NCBI RefSeq assembly: GCF_024347315.1
Contig: NZ_AP025460.1
Location: 930,001 to 994,000 of the forward strand
DNA length: 64,000 bases
Source: Vibrio atlanticus
Lineage (GTDB): Bacteria > Pseudomonadota > Gammaproteobacteria > Enterobacterales > Vibrionaceae
Direction of reading: 5' to 3'
In this document: positions 48,134-57,967 of the stretch, one piece after another
Position numbering within the stretch: the first letter of the stretch is position 1
Layout: every line of letters begins with the position of its first letter
Translations under genes and position numbers: made by a program
Notes under the pieces: model-generated
Databases searched by the model: none
What the model was told of the DNA's origin: nothing
What the model saw: the letters and a program-made list of their open reading frames with translations, nothing else

Positions 48134-50100
48134 TAGCCGAGATCGGCCATTTTGCGATGATCCTGTCTTTGGGACTTGCACTGCTGCTAAGCGTGCTCCC
48201 ACTGTATGGAGCCGCTCGAAATAACACATTATTGATGAACAGTGCACGACCGCTGTCGTGGGGTATGTTCGGATTCCTTGCGATTTCGTTCTTTATCTTG
48301 TGTTACGCGTTCTACACTAATGATTTTACGATTCAATACGTAGCAAGTAACTCGAATAGCCAACTGCCTTGGTACTACCGAATTACCGCGGTTTGGGGGG
48401 CTCATGAAGGCTCACTACTGCTTTGGGTTCTAATCCAAGCGGGTTGGACGGTAGCAGTTGCTACGTTTAGTCGTGGTATGCCTCAAGAGTCTGTGGCTCG
48501 CGTACTGGCGATTATGGGTTTGATTACTGTCGGCTTCTTGCTGTTCATTATCGTAACGTCTAACCCGTTCCTACGTACACTGCCTTTCTTCCCCGTTGAT
48601 GGCCGTGACTTGAACCCACTACTGCAAGATCCGGGTTTGATTATTCACCCGCCAATGCTTTACATGGGTTATGTCGGTTTCTCGGTAGCGTTCTCTTTTG
48701 CAATCGCTTCCCTAATGAGCGGTCGTTTAGATACGGCATGGGCTCGTTGGTCTCGTCCTTGGACAATCGCTGCTTGGTTATTCCTAACAGTAGGTATCGC
48801 TCTAGGTTCATGGTGGGCTTACTACGAACTTGGCTGGGGTGGCTGGTGGTTCTGGGATCCAGTAGAAAACGCTTCATTCATGCCTTGGTTAGCTGGTACT
48901 GCTCTAATGCACTCACTAGCGGTAACCGAAAAGCGTGGCACATTTAAAGCTTGGACAGTCTTGCTGGCTATCTCTGCATTCTCACTAAGCTTACTAGGTA
49001 CATTCTTAGTTCGTTCGGGCATATTGGTATCGGTTCACGCATTCGCGTCGGATCCTGCCCGTGGTATGTTTATTCTAGGTTTCTTAGTGTTCGTTATCGG
49101 TGGTTCACTGTTGTTGTTTGCTGTTAAAGGCGCATCGGTTCGTGTACGTGGTAACTTCGATTTGGTTTCTCGTGAAAACGCGCTACTCGGCAACAACATC
49201 CTATTGATTGCTGCACTTGTGGTTGTGTTAGTCGGTACCTTGCTGCCATTAGTTCATAAACAGTTAGGCTTGGGCTCGGTATCTATCGGTGCACCATTCT
49301 TTGATATGTTGTTCTTCTGGTTAATGATCCCGTTCTCGTTCCTATTAGGTATCGGTCCACTGATCCGTTGGAAACGTGACAACCTATCTAAGCTCGTTAA
49401 ACCTATGCTGATCTCAGGTGCATTCTCACTGGGCTTAAGTGCGCTAATGGTTACGATTTTGGCTGACCGTTTCAGCGGTACCGCTTTTGCCGGTTGGGTA
49501 ATGGCATTCTGGATTATCTTCATGCATGGCTTTGAGCTTCATGAACGTGCGACACACCGTCATACATTCCTGAAAGGCCTGACTAAGCTACCTCGTAGCC
49601 ACTGGGCGATGATGTGTGGTCACATTGGTTTGGCCGTGACAGTGATTGGTATTGCGATGGTGCAAAACTACAGCATCGAACGTGACGTACGCTTAGCACC
49701 AGGTGAAAGCTACCAACTTGAAGAGTACAGCTTCTTGTTTACAGGAGTTCGTGACAAAGATGGCCCTAACTACGATGGTTACATTGCTGACTTTGAAATT
49801 ACCAAAGAAGGCAAATACATCAACACGCTTCACGCTGAAAAACGTTTCTACACAACCGCTAAGTCGATGATGACAGAAGCGGCGATTGATCGTGGCGTAA
49901 CGCGCGACCTTTATATCGCAATGGGCGAGCGTTTAGACGACAATAAATCTTGGGCTGTGCGTATCTACTTCAAACCATTTGTACGTTGGATCTGGGCTGG
50001 TTCTCTGATTATGTCGATTGGTGGTGTTATTGCTATCAGTGACCGTCGTTACCGCTTCCGTAAGCCAACGAAAAAGTCTACTAAAGAGCAGGAGGCTTAA
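48130..50100 (+). CDS. ccmF: CcmF, cytochrome c heme lyase
   Basis: 656 residues with many membrane segments. The WWD motif ([19 protein letters not shown]) and conserved His residues are present. CcmF, with CcmH, joins heme from CcmE to the CXXCH motif of apocytochromes c. It is part of the coupled ccm operon. Confidence 0.96.
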   Translation: MIAEIGHFAMILSLGLALLLSVLPLYGAARNNTLLMNSARPLSWGMFGFLAISFFILCYAFYTNDFTIQYVASNSNSQLPWYYRITAVWGAHEGSLLLWVLIQAGWTVAVATFSRGMPQESVARVLAIMGLITVGFLLFIIVTSNPFLRTLPFFPVDGRDLNPLLQDPGLIIHPPMLYMGYVGFSVAFSFAIASLMSGRLDTAWARWSRPWTIAAWLFLTVGIALGSWWAYYELGWGGWWFWDPVENASFMPWLAGTALMHSLAVTEKRGTFKAWTVLLAISAFSLSLLGTFLVRSGILVSVHAFASDPARGMFILGFLVFVIGGSLLLFAVKGASVRVRGNFDLVSRENALLGNNILLIAALVVVLVGTLLPLVHKQLGLGSVSIGAPFFDMLFFWLMIPFSFLLGIGPLIRWKRDNLSKLVKPMLISGAFSLGLSALMVTILADRFSGTAFAGWVMAFWIIFMHGFELHERATHRHTFLKGLTKLPRSHWAMMCGHIGLAVTVIGIAMVQNYSIERDVRLAPGESYQLEEYSFLFTGVRDKDGPNYDGYIADFEITKEGKYINTLHAEKRFYTTAKSMMTEAAIDRGVTRDLYIAMGERLDDNKSWAVRIYFKPFVRWIWAGSLIMSIGGVIAISDRRYRFRKPTKKSTKEQEA

Positions 50101-50105
50101 TTCGA

Positions 50106-50657
50106 ATGAACAAGAAGATTTTATTCATTCCATTGATTGCGTTCATGGTTCTAGCTGGAATCTTTGCGACTCAATTGATGCGTAACCAGTCGGGTGATGA
50201 CCCGACTAAACTTGAATCTGTATTGATTGGTAAGCCAGTACCTGAGTTCGGTTTAGAAGACTTAGAGCAACCGGGTAAGTTTCATGATCAAGCTATCTTT
50301 AAAGGAGAGCCACTGCTTCTTAATGTGTGGGCGACTTGGTGTCCTACTTGTTATGCAGAGCACTCTTACTTGAATAAGTTAGCGGGTCAAGGCGTTAAGA
50401 TTATTGGCCTTAACTACAAAGATGATCGCAATAAAGCGGTAGGTTGGTTAAAAGAGCTGGGCAATCCATACTTGATCAGCTTATTCGATGGTAACGGCAT
50501 GCTAGGTCTTGACCTTGGTGTGTATGGCGCTCCAGAGACTTTCCTCATTGATGCTAACGGCGTAGTTCGTTACCGCCATGTGGGTGACGTGAACCCAACT
50601 AACTGGGCATCGACGCTTGAGCCGATGTACCAAGAGTTGTTGGAGGAAGCGAAATGA
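50106..50657 (+). CDS. ccmG: CcmG/DsbE, thiol-disulfide oxidoreductase
   Basis: 183 residues. One N-terminal membrane anchor (about 4-24) precedes a periplasmic thioredoxin fold with the active site WATWCPTCYAEH and cis-Pro region YGAPETFLID. It keeps apocytochrome or CcmH cysteines reduced for heme attachment. Overlaps ccmH by four bases. dsbE is the alternative name. Confidence 0.95.
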   Translation: MNKKILFIPLIAFMVLAGIFATQLMRNQSGDDPTKLESVLIGKPVPEFGLEDLEQPGKFHDQAIFKGEPLLLNVWATWCPTCYAEHSYLNKLAGQGVKIIGLNYKDDRNKAVGWLKELGNPYLISLFDGNGMLGLDLGVYGAPETFLIDANGVVRYRHVGDVNPTNWASTLEPMYQELLEEAK

Positions 50658-51142
50658 TTAAGAAGACACTGATTGCTCTATTCGCTACATTTGCTATTTC
50701 GGCGACTGTTTCTGCTGCGCCTATCGAATTTCATGAATTTGATACCGTTGATCAAGAGCAGCAGTTCAAAGAGCTAAGCAACACGCTGCGTTGTCCTAAA
50801 TGTCAGAACAACACCATTGGTGATTCGAACGCAGAGCTTGCGGTTGATTTACGCCAAAAAGTGTATGAAATGACAAAAGATGGCAAGTCGAAGCAAGACA
50901 TCATTGATTATATGATTGCTCGCTACGGTAACTTTGTTACTTACAACCCACCACTCACATTAGCTACATCAATCCTTTGGGTTGGTCCGTTTGCGGTAGT
51001 CGTGTTTGGTTTCGGTTTGATCATTTTACGAAGCCGAAAGTCAAAGTCGAAAGCAGTAGAGTCAGATAAAGACTGGGATGCAGACAAAGAAGCTCGTTTA
51101 AAAGCGTTACTCGATGAAGAGAACGACGGAGATAAGAAGTAA
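50654..51142 (+). CDS. ccmH: CcmH, apocytochrome thiol reductase subunit
   Basis: 162 residues. Signal peptide (about 1-21), then the RCPKC motif (C47, C50) of the CcmH family, and a C-terminal membrane anchor (about 95-125). It takes part in presenting reduced apocytochrome c to CcmF. It corresponds to the N-terminal half of the E. coli CcmH fusion; the other half is the next gene. Confidence 0.94.
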   Translation: MIKKTLIALFATFAISATVSAAPIEFHEFDTVDQEQQFKELSNTLRCPKCQNNTIGDSNAELAVDLRQKVYEMTKDGKSKQDIIDYMIARYGNFVTYNPPLTLATSILWVGPFAVVVFGFGLIILRSRKSKSKAVESDKDWDADKEARLKALLDEENDGDKK

Positions 51143-52362
51143 TGACTCTATTTTGGATTTCTACCATTATCCTTTCGCTAGCAGCAATTTTCTTAATTGT
51201 TCTGCCCTTCATAAATAAGAAGGCGAACAATGATGAAATGCTTCGCGACGAGTTGAACAAAGCATTCTATAAAGATCGTCTCGTTGAGCTCGAAGTAGAA
51301 GCAGAAGAAGGCCTTGTTGATAACCAACAAGAGCTGATCGCTGATTTGAAACAGTCTCTACTTGATGATGTACCTGCGCAGAAAGAGATGAAGAAGACCC
51401 AAATCTCAACATTGGGCGTCGTAGTACCATCTATTGTCCTAGTCGTGGTTGTTACATATGGTATGTACTTTCAGTTTGGTGCTCTGGATAAAGTCCAACA
51501 CTGGCAAGAAGTGAGTTCAAACCTTCCTGAGTTGTCTAAAAAGCTAATGTCATCGGAAGGTGGTGCATTAACGGATGATGAACTAGAAGATTTGACTCTG
51601 GCACTTCGTACTCGTCTGCACTATCAACCAAAAGATTCGACAGGTTGGTTACTATTAGGTCGTATTGCATTGGCTAACCGCGACGCGGAAACTGCGAAAG
51701 ATTCGATGCAAAGAGCTTACAAGCTTGAGCCAAAGAATGAAGATGTTCAGCTAGGTTATGCACAAGCATTGATGCTTTCACCTGATGATGCGGATCAAAA
51801 CCAAGCTCGTTTAATTTTGAGCCGTTTGATTCAAAACGACTATGTTGATCTTCGTGTGTTCTCGTTGCTAGCGTTTGATGCGTTTGAGCGTCAAGACTAC
51901 CCAGGTGCTGTTAAGTACTGGAGCATCATGCAACAGATGATTGGTCCACAAGACAGTCGCTATGAAATGTTATCGCGCAGTATCGAAAGTGCACAGAAGA
52001 AAATGGGCAAGGCTATGGGCGTTGACCAAGGTAAAACTGTTGCTGTAACGCTTGAGTTATCTAGTGATGTAAATGCTGCCCCTAGTTCAGTGTTAGTTGT
52101 ATCAGTGCATAGAGCAGACGGCTCACCAATGCCGATTGCTGCGGCTCGTTATCCGCTAGGAACTTTTCCTCGTACTGTCGTTCTTGATGATGGCAACAGC
52201 ATGTTGGAAGGACAGAAACTGTCCAGCCTTGAAACTCTAATGGTTAGAGCTAGGCTTGATACAGATGGTAACGTTTCAACTCGAGACGGTGATTGGTACG
52301 GTGAAAGTGAAGTGGTTGAACTGGGTGCCCCAGTTACCATTGATATCAATAAGCAATATTAA
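51142..52362 (+). CDS. ccmI: CcmI, TPR apocytochrome chaperone
   Basis: 406 residues. Two membrane segments (about 2-22 and 92-115) bracket a charged cytoplasmic loop. The periplasmic part has TPR repeats (DSTGWLLLGRIALANRDAETAKDSMQRAYKLEPKNEDVQLGYAQAL) and a C-terminal domain. CcmI binds the C-terminal helix of apocytochrome c and hands it to CcmFH. It starts at the last base of the ccmH stop codon and ends the operon before the terminator at 52433. Confidence 0.92.
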   Translation: MTLFWISTIILSLAAIFLIVLPFINKKANNDEMLRDELNKAFYKDRLVELEVEAEEGLVDNQQELIADLKQSLLDDVPAQKEMKKTQISTLGVVVPSIVLVVVVTYGMYFQFGALDKVQHWQEVSSNLPELSKKLMSSEGGALTDDELEDLTLALRTRLHYQPKDSTGWLLLGRIALANRDAETAKDSMQRAYKLEPKNEDVQLGYAQALMLSPDDADQNQARLILSRLIQNDYVDLRVFSLLAFDAFERQDYPGAVKYWSIMQQMIGPQDSRYEMLSRSIESAQKKMGKAMGVDQGKTVAVTLELSSDVNAAPSSVLVVSVHRADGSPMPIAAARYPLGTFPRTVVLDDGNSMLEGQKLSSLETLMVRARLDTDGNVSTRDGDWYGESEVVELGAPVTIDINKQY

Positions 52363-52432
52363 TCATTACTTTGCATAGGTGTTAGCTATTCCGATTTATT
52401 AAAAAACGGTATAGACTTACGCAACCAATTGA

Positions 52433-52456
52433 GGCCAGCGATTGCTGGCCTTTTTT
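52433..52456 (+). terminator. Intrinsic terminator of the ccm operon
   Basis: GGCCAGC-GATT-GCTGGCC, a perfect 7-bp GC-rich stem, followed by six T residues. Confidence 0.95.
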
Positions 52457-52480
52457 ATTATTCCTTATGGAAAAGGTGAT

Positions 52481-53266
52481 ATGTCTATCAGTGTTTTAAG
52501 ACTTTCGAGTTTACTCTTCATCGCAAGCTTAACGGTAGGTTGTTCGAGCGTACCAGATGAAAGCAATGGCGGTGATAACCTCGAAACCTCTGAATATGTC
52601 GAAGAGTCCCATCCGAACGACCCTTTCGAAGGTTTCAACCGAGCGATGTGGGATATCAACTACGAGTATCTCGACCCTTATTTGGTTCGACCTGTTTCTC
52701 TTGCCTATGTTGACTATACCCCTGTACCAATTCGCTCTGGTATTTCCAATTTTTTAGCCAACTTAGATGAGCCATCAAGTATGCTCAACAATCTCATTAT
52801 GGGGAATGGTGGGAAAGCGCTTGATCATTTCAATCGTTTTTGGATTAACTCTACCTTTGGTCTTCTTGGTCTGATTGATATTGCTAGCGAAGCGGGGATC
52901 ACCAAATATGACGAAAAGTCGTTTTCTGATGCGATTGGTCATTATGGAGTAGGGAATGGGCCGTACTTTATGGTGCCGGGTTATGGTCCTATTACGACTC
53001 GTGAAGTGACGGAGCAAGTGGATAGTCTGTATGTACCTTTATCATTAATTAGCTTCTGGGCGAGCCTCGGAAAGTGGGCGTTCGAAGGCATGGAAACTCG
53101 TGCTCAGTTAGTTTCTCAAGAAGCTCTGTTGGATGACTCGCCAGATCCATATGCTCTGACTCGTGAAGTTTACATTCAGCGTCGTGACTTTAAAGCCGAA
53201 ATCGAACCGGAAGAAGTCGATCTGGAAGAAGAAGATTTCATTGACGGATACCTAGAAGATTACTAG
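52481..53266 (+). CDS. mlaA: MlaA (VacJ) lipoprotein
   Basis: 261 residues from ATG 52481 (AAAGGTGAT before it); a TTG upstream lies within the terminator. The lipobox LTVGCSS predicts a lipoprotein anchored at residue 18. The MlaA domain (PNDPFEGFNRAMWDINYEYLDPYLVRPVS; FINSTFGLLGLIDIASEAG-like segment) removes misplaced phospholipids from the outer leaflet of the outer membrane and passes them to the MlaC carrier. The C-terminal tail is very acidic (EVDLEEEDFIDGYLEDY). mlaBCDEF are not here. In Vibrio, mlaA is also the target of small-RNA-controlled vesicle release. Confidence 0.94.
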   Translation: MSISVLRLSSLLFIASLTVGCSSVPDESNGGDNLETSEYVEESHPNDPFEGFNRAMWDINYEYLDPYLVRPVSLAYVDYTPVPIRSGISNFLANLDEPSSMLNNLIMGNGGKALDHFNRFWINSTFGLLGLIDIASEAGITKYDEKSFSDAIGHYGVGNGPYFMVPGYGPITTREVTEQVDSLYVPLSLISFWASLGKWAFEGMETRAQLVSQEALLDDSPDPYALTREVYIQRRDFKAEIEPEEVDLEEEDFIDGYLEDY

Positions 53267-53294
53267 ATATAAGATTTTGAACAACTGATAAAAG

Positions 53295-53332
53295 AAAGGC
53301 TCGATGTTGAAAATAACATCGAGCCTTTTTTA
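53295..53332 (+). terminator. Bidirectional terminator between mlaA and fadL
   Basis: A 14-bp stem (AAAGGCTCGATGTT / AACATCGAGCCTTTT) with a 6-base loop, T-rich on the right and with A residues on the left, ends both converging genes. Confidence 0.9.
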
Positions 53333-53361
53333 TATTTGCTACTTTAGATTATGTAACCAGA

Positions 53362-54684
53362 TTAGAAACGGTAGTTAGCTTGGATACCTACTAGCCAAAC
53401 ATTACCAGTCGTTGTGCCGATAAATTGACCGCCAACAGCTTCGGCTGCATCGTCAGATGCGTAACCACGAGATTCTGTGATTGGAGCATCTTTAGCAATG
53501 ATGTAAGTAAAGCCAGCATCCAATGAAAGCTGTTCAGACCATTGGTAACCAGCACCAACACTTAACCATGTGCGATCAGTTTCTGGAATAGTGATAGTAC
53601 GGTTTTTGTCGCTAACTGCAGAAGTATCGTAAGCTACACCAGTACGTAGTGCTAGTTTTGGGTCAACTTGGTAAGTTGCACCTAAAGCAAGGCGGTAGTT
53701 ATCTTCCCAGTTTTCAACTTTAACTGTATGGCTGCCATATGTGTTCAGTTCTGCTTGAAGCTTCTCGAAAGAGCTCCAATCAGTCCAGTTGAAACTAGCG
53801 TGAACTGCCAATGCTTTTGTTAGTTGATGGAAACTTGCAAGTTCTGCTGTTGCAGGAAGTGCTAACATCATATGGCCGTTGTCACGTTGACCTGGTGTCA
53901 TGCCAAAACCAATGCCTTCTGCGTGACCTTCTAATTTTAGTTCAACCTCAGACTTGTAAGCAAAACCGATGCGGTGGTCTTCGTTGATCTGCCACGCTGT
54001 ACCTACTTGCCAACCCCAAGCTGTATCATCGCCTTCCATATATTTCAATGTAGTACCAGCAGGAACGGAGATTGGCATTTTATTTGAGTCTAGTGCGACT
54101 GCGTTTTTTGCTGGTGCTGTTGCGCCAAAGCTACCTTCACCCATAACGTAACGAATGCCACCACCAATGCTAACTTGCTCAACAATTTGGTAAGCAAAGT
54201 TTAGGTTAGCTTCTTTAGTGATTACGCTTGCTTCGTTACCGAAATGAGAAGCATTGAAATCATCTCCTAGATTAGTTTCCATGCCGTAGTTTGTGCCAAA
54301 TGCAAAACCGACAGCGAACTTTTCATTATAACGGTGAGAAATGTAAAGATTCGGGATAATAGCGTCATCTGCGAAATCGTTTGAAGATGCTTGGCTTGTA
54401 CCTATAGCAGGGTGAGCGTGGTTTACTTCACCTTTAACATCAATGTTAGGGTTAACGTAGATACCACCCACAGAAACCTGTGTGCCTTCTAGGTAAGTCA
54501 GCATAGCAGGGTTACGCCATTGCGCGTCTGCACCGTCAGCCATTGCAGCTTCACCAGCGTATGCACGGCCTAAGCCTGTTGCTGAGTATTCTGCTAGTTG
54601 AAAACCGGCCGCTTGAGTTACGGTAGAAGTCGAAAGTAGTCCAACTGCCACTGCAGCAGATAGAAGAGTCTTATTCATTTTCAT
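53362..54684 (-). CDS. fadL: FadL-family outer-membrane fatty acid transporter (1)
   Basis: 440 residues. Signal peptide (about 1-25, ending TQA) and the mature FadL start AGFQLAEYSATGLGRAYAGEAAMAD with the NPA-like motif RNPAMLT. The rest alternates as a beta-barrel and ends in aromatic F (NYRF), as in outer-membrane proteins. FadL lets long-chain fatty acids or other hydrophobic molecules diffuse through the outer membrane. A second paralogue lies upstream on the same strand, and fadIJ lie nearby. It is preceded by its own leader region. Confidence 0.92.
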   Translation of the reverse strand: MKMNKTLLSAAVAVGLLSTSTVTQAAGFQLAEYSATGLGRAYAGEAAMADGADAQWRNPAMLTYLEGTQVSVGGIYVNPNIDVKGEVNHAHPAIGTSQASSNDFADDAIIPNLYISHRYNEKFAVGFAFGTNYGMETNLGDDFNASHFGNEASVITKEANLNFAYQIVEQVSIGGGIRYVMGEGSFGATAPAKNAVALDSNKMPISVPAGTTLKYMEGDDTAWGWQVGTAWQINEDHRIGFAYKSEVELKLEGHAEGIGFGMTPGQRDNGHMMLALPATAELASFHQLTKALAVHASFNWTDWSSFEKLQAELNTYGSHTVKVENWEDNYRLALGATYQVDPKLALRTGVAYDTSAVSDKNRTITIPETDRTWLSVGAGYQWSEQLSLDAGFTYIIAKDAPITESRGYASDDAAEAVGGQFIGTTTGNVWLVGIQANYRF

Positions 54685-54933
54685 TATTATGTTCGCTGAA
54701 TCATAAGTATTTAGTGGCGTGATTCTACGTTTAGAGTTATTACTTTAAAAATGAAATTCGAATAAAACAGTGTTTTAGGGATTTAATGACAAAATGTGAC
54801 TAATTACTAGGTAAATAGTCTGAATGTTTCGGCTGTGTTGCGAAAGTTGAGCGTACACCTGTAGGCGTATTTTGCCTTTGCAGGCTACAGGTGTAAGCCT
54901 AAATCGATGTCAGTCAGTGGTTTAGGCAACAAA
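54685..54933 (-). promoter_or_regulatory. Leader region of fadL (1) with two large palindromes
   Basis: No gene. TACACCTGTAG / CTACAGGTGTA (54854-54895) is a perfect 11-bp inverted repeat with a 20-base spacer. GCCTAAA / TTTAGGC (54897-54927) is a perfect 7-bp repeat next to it. Both lie directly after the terminator of the upstream fadL copy, where the promoter and 5' leader of fadL (1) should be. Confidence 0.55.
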
Positions 54934-54958
54934 AAAGGGTCGCGTAATGCGACCCTTT
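54931..54958 (-). terminator. Terminator of fadL (2)
   Basis: AAAGGGTCGC / GCGACCCTTT, a perfect 10-bp stem with a 5-base loop; on the minus strand it ends in a T-run (A residues 54931-54936). Confidence 0.95.
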
Positions 54959-54990
54959 GGGATAGTTAACTTCGATTATATTAGAAGCTA

Positions 54991-56229
54991 CTAGAAGCTA
55001 CGGCTGTACTGAAGGCCTAGTAGGATTGCATCAGCATGTGTCGTCGCTGTTAATGGTGTCTTTGAAGAATTTTCTGAAACTTTCACATCGTCACCTAACA
55101 AGTATGTAAAGCCGAAGTCTACATTTGAAGCGGTGTCAATGTGGTAAGTGAAACCAGCAGAGAACCACTGACGGTCAGAATCTGGTACAGAAATAGACGT
55201 CAGTTCGTCTTGTGCACTGGTGTCATACATGTAACCGGTACGTAGTGTCCATGTATCGTTTAGGTAGTAGGTACCACCAATTGCGTAGTGCCAGCCATCT
55301 TGCCATTTGTATTCTTTATTGTAAGCACCTTTGATCGCACCTTGAGATAGGTTTTGGAATTCGATCTGGTCGAAGTCACCCCAACCGATCCACTGTACAG
55401 AGTAGTGAACTGCGAATTTAGTATCTTCAATTTTATGGAAACCAGAGAATTCAGCGATGTCTGGTAGTGGTAGCGTGATCTCTTGGCCTTTGTCATCTTT
55501 AGCGGTGATTTCAGGGCTATAACGGTACGCTAGACCAAAACGGTTGTTTTCATCTAATTCGTAAACGGTACCAACATTAAAACCAACAGCCCAGCCATCA
55601 GCTTTGTCTACATTTAATAAAGAGGTGCCTAGAGGAACCTTGCCAGCTTGCATGCCTACACCAGAGCTGCGTTTCATCGTGCCTTGACCATAAATGAGGT
55701 CTAAACCTGCACCGAAGCTCCATTGGTCGTTTAGTCGGTAAGAACCAGCAAGACCAAAGTTGATGCTCTTAACGTCTGTTAAGCCGCCGTATTCAGCTGC
55801 CGGGTAGTTGTCGTCAAACTCTGTTTTAGTACCGAAGTTTGAGTAGGCATTGATACCCCAAGCAAATTTATCATTTACCGGAACGATAAGGTGGATGTTA
55901 GGCGCGATTGACGTATCACCTACATCGTCAGTATCGCCTACTGGAACTGCACCACCAACGTAGTTAACGTCGCTGACTTCAATCATGGAAGTGATGCTTT
56001 CAAAACCAAGAGATAGCTCAGTTTTATCAAATAGTGCCATTGCTGCAGGGTTACGTGCCATTACTGACGCGTTATCTGCGATTACTGCATCACCAGCAAA
56101 AGCACGGCCGATGCCGGTTGCTGATTGTGCGTTAAGTTGGAAACCTGCTGCCATCGCTTGCGAAGACGCCAGTGTAATTGTTACTGCTAAAAGAGACTTT
56201 TTAAACAGACGCGTGTTGTTGGTAGTCAT
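54991..56229 (-). CDS. FadL-family outer-membrane fatty acid transporter (2)
   Basis: 412 residues. Signal peptide (about 1-27, ending AMA), then AGFQLNAQSATGIGRAFAGDAVIADNA and RNPAAMALF, the FadL N-terminal hatch. The barrel ends in YSRSF with a terminal aromatic residue. It is clearly a paralogue of the neighbouring gene at 53362 but diverged. Several Vibrio species carry two to three FadL copies here. Substrate is unknown. A partial FadR-like sequence lies about 90 bases upstream. Confidence 0.92.
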   Translation of the reverse strand: MTTNNTRLFKKSLLAVTITLASSQAMAAGFQLNAQSATGIGRAFAGDAVIADNASVMARNPAAMALFDKTELSLGFESITSMIEVSDVNYVGGAVPVGDTDDVGDTSIAPNIHLIVPVNDKFAWGINAYSNFGTKTEFDDNYPAAEYGGLTDVKSINFGLAGSYRLNDQWSFGAGLDLIYGQGTMKRSSGVGMQAGKVPLGTSLLNVDKADGWAVGFNVGTVYELDENNRFGLAYRYSPEITAKDDKGQEITLPLPDIAEFSGFHKIEDTKFAVHYSVQWIGWGDFDQIEFQNLSQGAIKGAYNKEYKWQDGWHYAIGGTYYLNDTWTLRTGYMYDTSAQDELTSISVPDSDRQWFSAGFTYHIDTASNVDFGFTYLLGDDVKVSENSSKTPLTATTHADAILLGLQYSRSF

Positions 56230-56319
56230 TCATTTATTCCTTTATATATCCGCCTCTACAGGGCGATTAATTTGAGCAATTGCTCAATGGTGGCTGATCC
56301 TATTCGGAAGTATACGATA

Positions 56320-56337
56320 TACAAATCCGACCATTGG
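56320..56337 (-). promoter_or_regulatory. Possible FadR half-site upstream of fadL (2)
   Basis: On the minus strand AATGGTCGGATTTG has a TGGTC-N-GA core of the FadR consensus TGGTCNGACCA, but the second half does not match. It is about 90 bases before the fadL (2) ATG. The fadIJ operator at 58322 is a much better match. Confidence 0.25.
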
Positions 56338-56462
56338 AAATTTTGAGGGTAAAATTATGGAAATGACGCCTATCTGGCACGAAAATGGAGAGAAATGCTG
56401 TTTTTTAGAGTTTTAACTCTAGAGGTATTGGCGTGGTGAATGGTTTTATGGATTTTTGATAA

Positions 56463-56506
56463 ACAAAGCCCAGCAATATCAGTAGTATACTTGCTGGGCC
56501 TTTTGT
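56463..56506 (-). terminator. Terminator of the sigma factor / DUF3379 operon
   Basis: GCCCAGCAA / TTGCTGGGC, a 9-bp stem with a 14-base loop and A/T-rich flanks on both sides. On the minus strand it follows the stop codon at 56527. Confidence 0.8.
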
Positions 56507-56526
56507 TACGGGGCTTTGAGAGCAAA

Positions 56527-57255
56527 TTAGCTCATTGGTTTGATCATTTTTGTCAGCTTTTCGGCGATGTTAGAGACATCCTCACCATCTTCCCCAACGA
56601 GGATCAAACTGCTGCCATCGATCGGTGTTACCGAGCCTGACATGCCTTTTTCATCAAAGTCGATAGACTTGTCAGTCGGAATGCCAGTTAAAAACAGCGT
56701 GACTTTGCCTTTTTCGCCTTGGAAAACCATGTGCATTGCGTTGGATTTGCCAAAACCACAGTGGTTCAGGTAATAGACGTGGTAAGGGAAGGCTTCATCA
56801 AACTGAAAAGCAAACGGGTTCATTTTTGCGTTGATTTGTTGAGATGATACATTTTCATCAAGTGCACTAACGAAGCTCTTTTCATCAACAACATGTTTCA
56901 TTGCAGTATCCGCCAAGCTTGCTTGAGCTGGAGATACCAACGCGTTGCCCCAGTTGACTTGACCAACCAATAAACCTGCAACAAATGCCACAGAAGCAGC
57001 CATTGCCATCGCTCGTCGAGCAAACGTAGGCCTTACTACTTTGCTCTCTTCGCTTGAGGTCTGATTGAACAGGATACGATCTGCCAGATCGTCTGGTACA
57101 TCCACATTCAATGCTGAATGGATCTGTTTATCAAGCGATAGTACATCGTCTAAGAAATTACTATTGGCTTCACTATTCGCTGCTGCATCAATAATGTCTT
57201 GTGTACGTTGCTTAGGTTCCGACAATACACGACGACGAAATTCCAAATCATCCAT
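56527..57255 (-). CDS. DUF3379 membrane protein, probable anti-sigma factor
   Basis: 242 residues. The N-terminal 80 residues are cytoplasmic and charged, one membrane segment lies at about 81-99 (RAMAMAASVAFVAGLLVGQ), and the rest is periplasmic. It overlaps the ECF sigma gene by eight bases, the usual arrangement of sigma and anti-sigma pairs. The family name DUF3379 is recognised from Vibrio neighbours. The periplasmic domain has Cys-Gly (NHCGFGKSNAMHMVF) and may sense a signal. The role as anti-sigma is an inference from context and topology, not from a known motif. Confidence 0.8.
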   Translation of the reverse strand: MDDLEFRRRVLSEPKQRTQDIIDAAANSEANSNFLDDVLSLDKQIHSALNVDVPDDLADRILFNQTSSEESKVVRPTFARRAMAMAASVAFVAGLLVGQVNWGNALVSPAQASLADTAMKHVVDEKSFVSALDENVSSQQINAKMNPFAFQFDEAFPYHVYYLNHCGFGKSNAMHMVFQGEKGKVTLFLTGIPTDKSIDFDEKGMSGSVTPIDGSSLILVGEDGEDVSNIAEKLTKMIKPMS

Positions 57256-57811
57256 TATGTTGCCCCCTCTCTGCCTCTTCTGTATCCAGCATCTCTTTCA
57301 ACTGATTTCGAGCTCTGAATAAACGTGTCATCACCGTATTTTTGTTAAGATCGAGAATATCGGCGATCTCATCACCACTAAAACCACCAATCACTTGTAA
57401 GAAGAGGGGTTCACGGTATTCGATTTCAAGTTTCATGATCTGCGCTTGCAACCATTGGTGTTGATGATGTGGGTCATCACTGATGCTAGCATCGTTACCA
57501 TGATCGTCGATATCAACTAGATCAAATTGTTTGCGTTCAAAACGTCGAGCATTCTCGCGGCGCAAGATAGTAATCAGCCATGACTTTGCGGCTTTTTCAT
57601 CTTGTAGGCTATCGAGTGACTTCCATGCACGAAGGCAAGTTTCTTGAACTAAATCTTCGGCAATGCTTTTGTCTTTGCATAGCCAATAGGCATAGCGAAA
57701 GAGGTCACGATGATAGGCGCGCACGAGTGCTTCGTATTTTCTTTGTTTGTCCATATCAGAGTTGACCGGACGCTTGGCTGTTTTCTTTCCAAACATTTTT
57801 ATTATTGACAC
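57248..57811 (-). CDS. ECF-type RNA polymerase sigma factor
   Basis: 187 residues from GTG 57811, which has TGGAGG five bases upstream; an ATG at 57823 and one at 57796 are alternatives. Region 2 (YHRDLFRYAYWLCKDKSIAEDLVQETCLRAWKSL) and region 4 (LEIEYREPLFLQVIGGFSGDEIADILDLNKNTVMTRLFRARNQL) are complete, with no region 3, as in ECF factors. It probably controls its own operon and perhaps the lipid genes beside it. The target promoters are unknown to me. Located next to fadL and fadIJ, as in other vibrios. Confidence 0.9.
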   Translation of the reverse strand: MSIIKMFGKKTAKRPVNSDMDKQRKYEALVRAYHRDLFRYAYWLCKDKSIAEDLVQETCLRAWKSLDSLQDEKAAKSWLITILRRENARRFERKQFDLVDIDDHGNDASISDDPHHQHQWLQAQIMKLEIEYREPLFLQVIGGFSGDEIADILDLNKNTVMTRLFRARNQLKEMLDTEEAERGQHNG

Positions 57812-57967
57812 ACGAGCCTCCATAATTGCTCTGCGTATAGCTGTCTTCTATACGTTGTGCTTCGTTATATATGCTGTTTCGTTTTTAGGGCTAACGTCGG
57901 CAGGAAGTCGTAAAATCACATTAAAATTGATCTACTTCAAAATTTAAGCCCTCGAAAACGCTATAGT

